This document shows positions 63,300 through 64,000 of a stretch of DNA of 64,000 nt, piece by piece (the first letter of the stretch is position 1; each line of letters begins with the position of its first letter). The translations under genes were made by a program, and so were the position numbers. The stretch is from Alphaproteobacteria bacterium. GTDB taxonomy: Bacteria; Pseudomonadota; Alphaproteobacteria; Rhizobiales; Rhizobiaceae. Under the pieces are notes generated by a model. It had not been told where the DNA came from. It worked only from the letters and a program-made list of their open reading frames with translations, and did no database searches. The stretch covers positions 372,001 to 436,000 of the forward strand of contig JAHJHT010000002.1 in assembly GCA_018823835.1 (NCBI GenBank), read 5' to 3'.

Positions 63300-63950
63300 A
63301 TGATGCTTAATGACAGGGTGGAGCCGGCCGCGATCAGGGCCTACCGCGAACTCGAGCGGCTGATCGTCACCCTCGAACTTGCACCGGGCAGCACCACCAC
63401 CGAGGGAGCGCTGATCGACCGGCTGGCGCTTGGCCGCACGCCGGTGCGCGAGGCGATCCAGCGGCTGGCCTGGGAAAGCCTGATCGAGATCCGCCCACGC
63501 GCCGGGCTTGCCATCGCGCCCTTGAATGCCGGCGACTGGCTGCGCGTCATCGACGCGCGCGCCGGCGTCGAGATCGTGCTGGCGCGGTCTGCCGCGCGCT
63601 TCGTCACGCTGGAGACGGCGCGGCTCTTCGAGGAGGCGGCGCGGGCCATGCAGCGTGCAACGGCCTCTTCCGACGTGCTGGCCTTCCTCGAGGCCGACAA
63701 GGCACTCGACGAGGCGCTGGCGCTGGCCGCCGACAATGTCTTTGCCGCCCGGCTCGCCGCGCCGCTGCAGACGCACAGCCGCCGCTTCTGGTACCGCTTC
63801 CACCGCGAGACGGGGCTTGCAGTTTCCGCCCGCCACCATGTCGAGCTGATCGAGGCGATCGTTCGCCATGACGAGGAGGCCGCCGGCGAACGTGCCGCAC
63901 AGCTGATGGCCATGCTGCGCAGCAATGCAGAGATGGCTGCGACGCGCTGA
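63300..63950 (+). CDS. GntR family transcriptional regulator with FCD domain
   Basis: A 216-residue regulator. The winged HTH at about residues 10-73 includes LELAPGSTTTEGALIDRLALGRTPVREAIQRLAWESLIEI, and the C-terminal FCD domain runs to about 210 (FLEADKALDEALALAADN, SARHHVELIEAIVRHDEEAA). ATG 63300 and the adjoining ATG 63303 are both possible, with AGGA just ahead. Its target cannot be told from the visible sequence; no operon is adjacent on the right within the window, and the transglutaminase-like gene on the left is the only near candidate apart from itself. Confidence 0.87.
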   Translation: MMLNDRVEPAAIRAYRELERLIVTLELAPGSTTTEGALIDRLALGRTPVREAIQRLAWESLIEIRPRAGLAIAPLNAGDWLRVIDARAGVEIVLARSAARFVTLETARLFEEAARAMQRATASSDVLAFLEADKALDEALALAADNVFAARLAAPLQTHSRRFWYRFHRETGLAVSARHHVELIEAIVRHDEEAAGERAAQLMAMLRSNAEMAATR

Positions 63951-64000
63951 CCGCCGGGCGGGGCATTCAGAGACTGCCGCAAACGAAAATGGCGGACCGA

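Overview
The window looks like chromosomal DNA of a high-GC alphaproteobacterium of the order Hyphomicrobiales (Rhizobiales), most likely a Mesorhizobium/Aminobacter-type member of the Phyllobacteriaceae. This is inferred from gene content (many solute importers, DUF2244 next to nth, EcfG-like promoter motifs, GntR/FCD and TetR regulators beside catabolic operons) and from codon usage. There is no plasmid, phage, insertion sequence or CRISPR signal. Nearly all the DNA is coding, and genes frequently overlap by 4 bases (ATGA or GTGA).

Layout. Positions 1-4.0 kb hold housekeeping and repair genes: a C-terminally cut Ada-type regulator/methyltransferase, DUF2244, endonuclease III (nth), a DUF2214 membrane protein, a GNAT acetyltransferase and a TetR regulator. 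Positions 4.1-8.7 kb hold a polyamine-type ABC importer (binding protein, two permeases, ATPase) plus a metallo-beta-lactamase-fold hydrolase, closed by a clear terminator. Positions 8.7-19.3 kb are mixed: a GYD protein, two SDRs, a 41-residue membrane protein overlapping a flavocytochrome-type reductase, an unusual protein with two kinds of tandem repeat, an exonuclease III family nuclease, a TupA-like ATP-grasp gene broken by an amber codon, DUF302, a glycosyltransferase, a second type of ATP-grasp protein, and tRNA-Arg(CCG).

Positions 19.5-27.3 kb hold a ribose-type operon (PhyH dioxygenase, ABC permease, binding protein, double ATPase, ribokinase, ribose pyranase, PanB-like enzyme) with a divergent AraC regulator. 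Positions 27.3-43.7 kb form one 18-gene, same-strand block with gaps of 34 bases or fewer. It encodes an NMT1-type ABC importer, an ECF importer, a three-part amine dehydrogenase, an aldehyde dehydrogenase, a nucleoside hydrolase, an SDR, an aminotransferase, an alpha/beta hydrolase and a carbamoylase-family amidase. It faces a GntR/FCD regulator across a palindrome-rich control region. I read it as one uptake-and-breakdown pathway for an unidentified, probably nucleoside-like or N-heterocyclic, compound.

Positions 44.7-51.7 kb hold a quinate/shikimate catabolic operon: a divergent TetR, then a shikimate/quinate dehydrogenase, a TRAP transporter, a type II dehydroquinase and a QuiC-type dehydroshikimate dehydratase. 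Positions 51.8-58.4 kb hold a four-gene polysaccharide operon: a UXS-like epimerase, a processive GT2 synthase, a 939-residue deacetylase-like/DUF3131 protein and a nucleotide-sugar dehydrogenase. Positions 58.8-64 kb hold stress-related genes (a small secreted protein, DUF892 ferritin-like protein, large-subunit catalase KatE), then a transglutaminase-like protein and a GntR/FCD regulator with its own candidate operator.

All functions are read from sequence motifs and gene context without database searches; substrates of transporters and catabolic operons are inferences.
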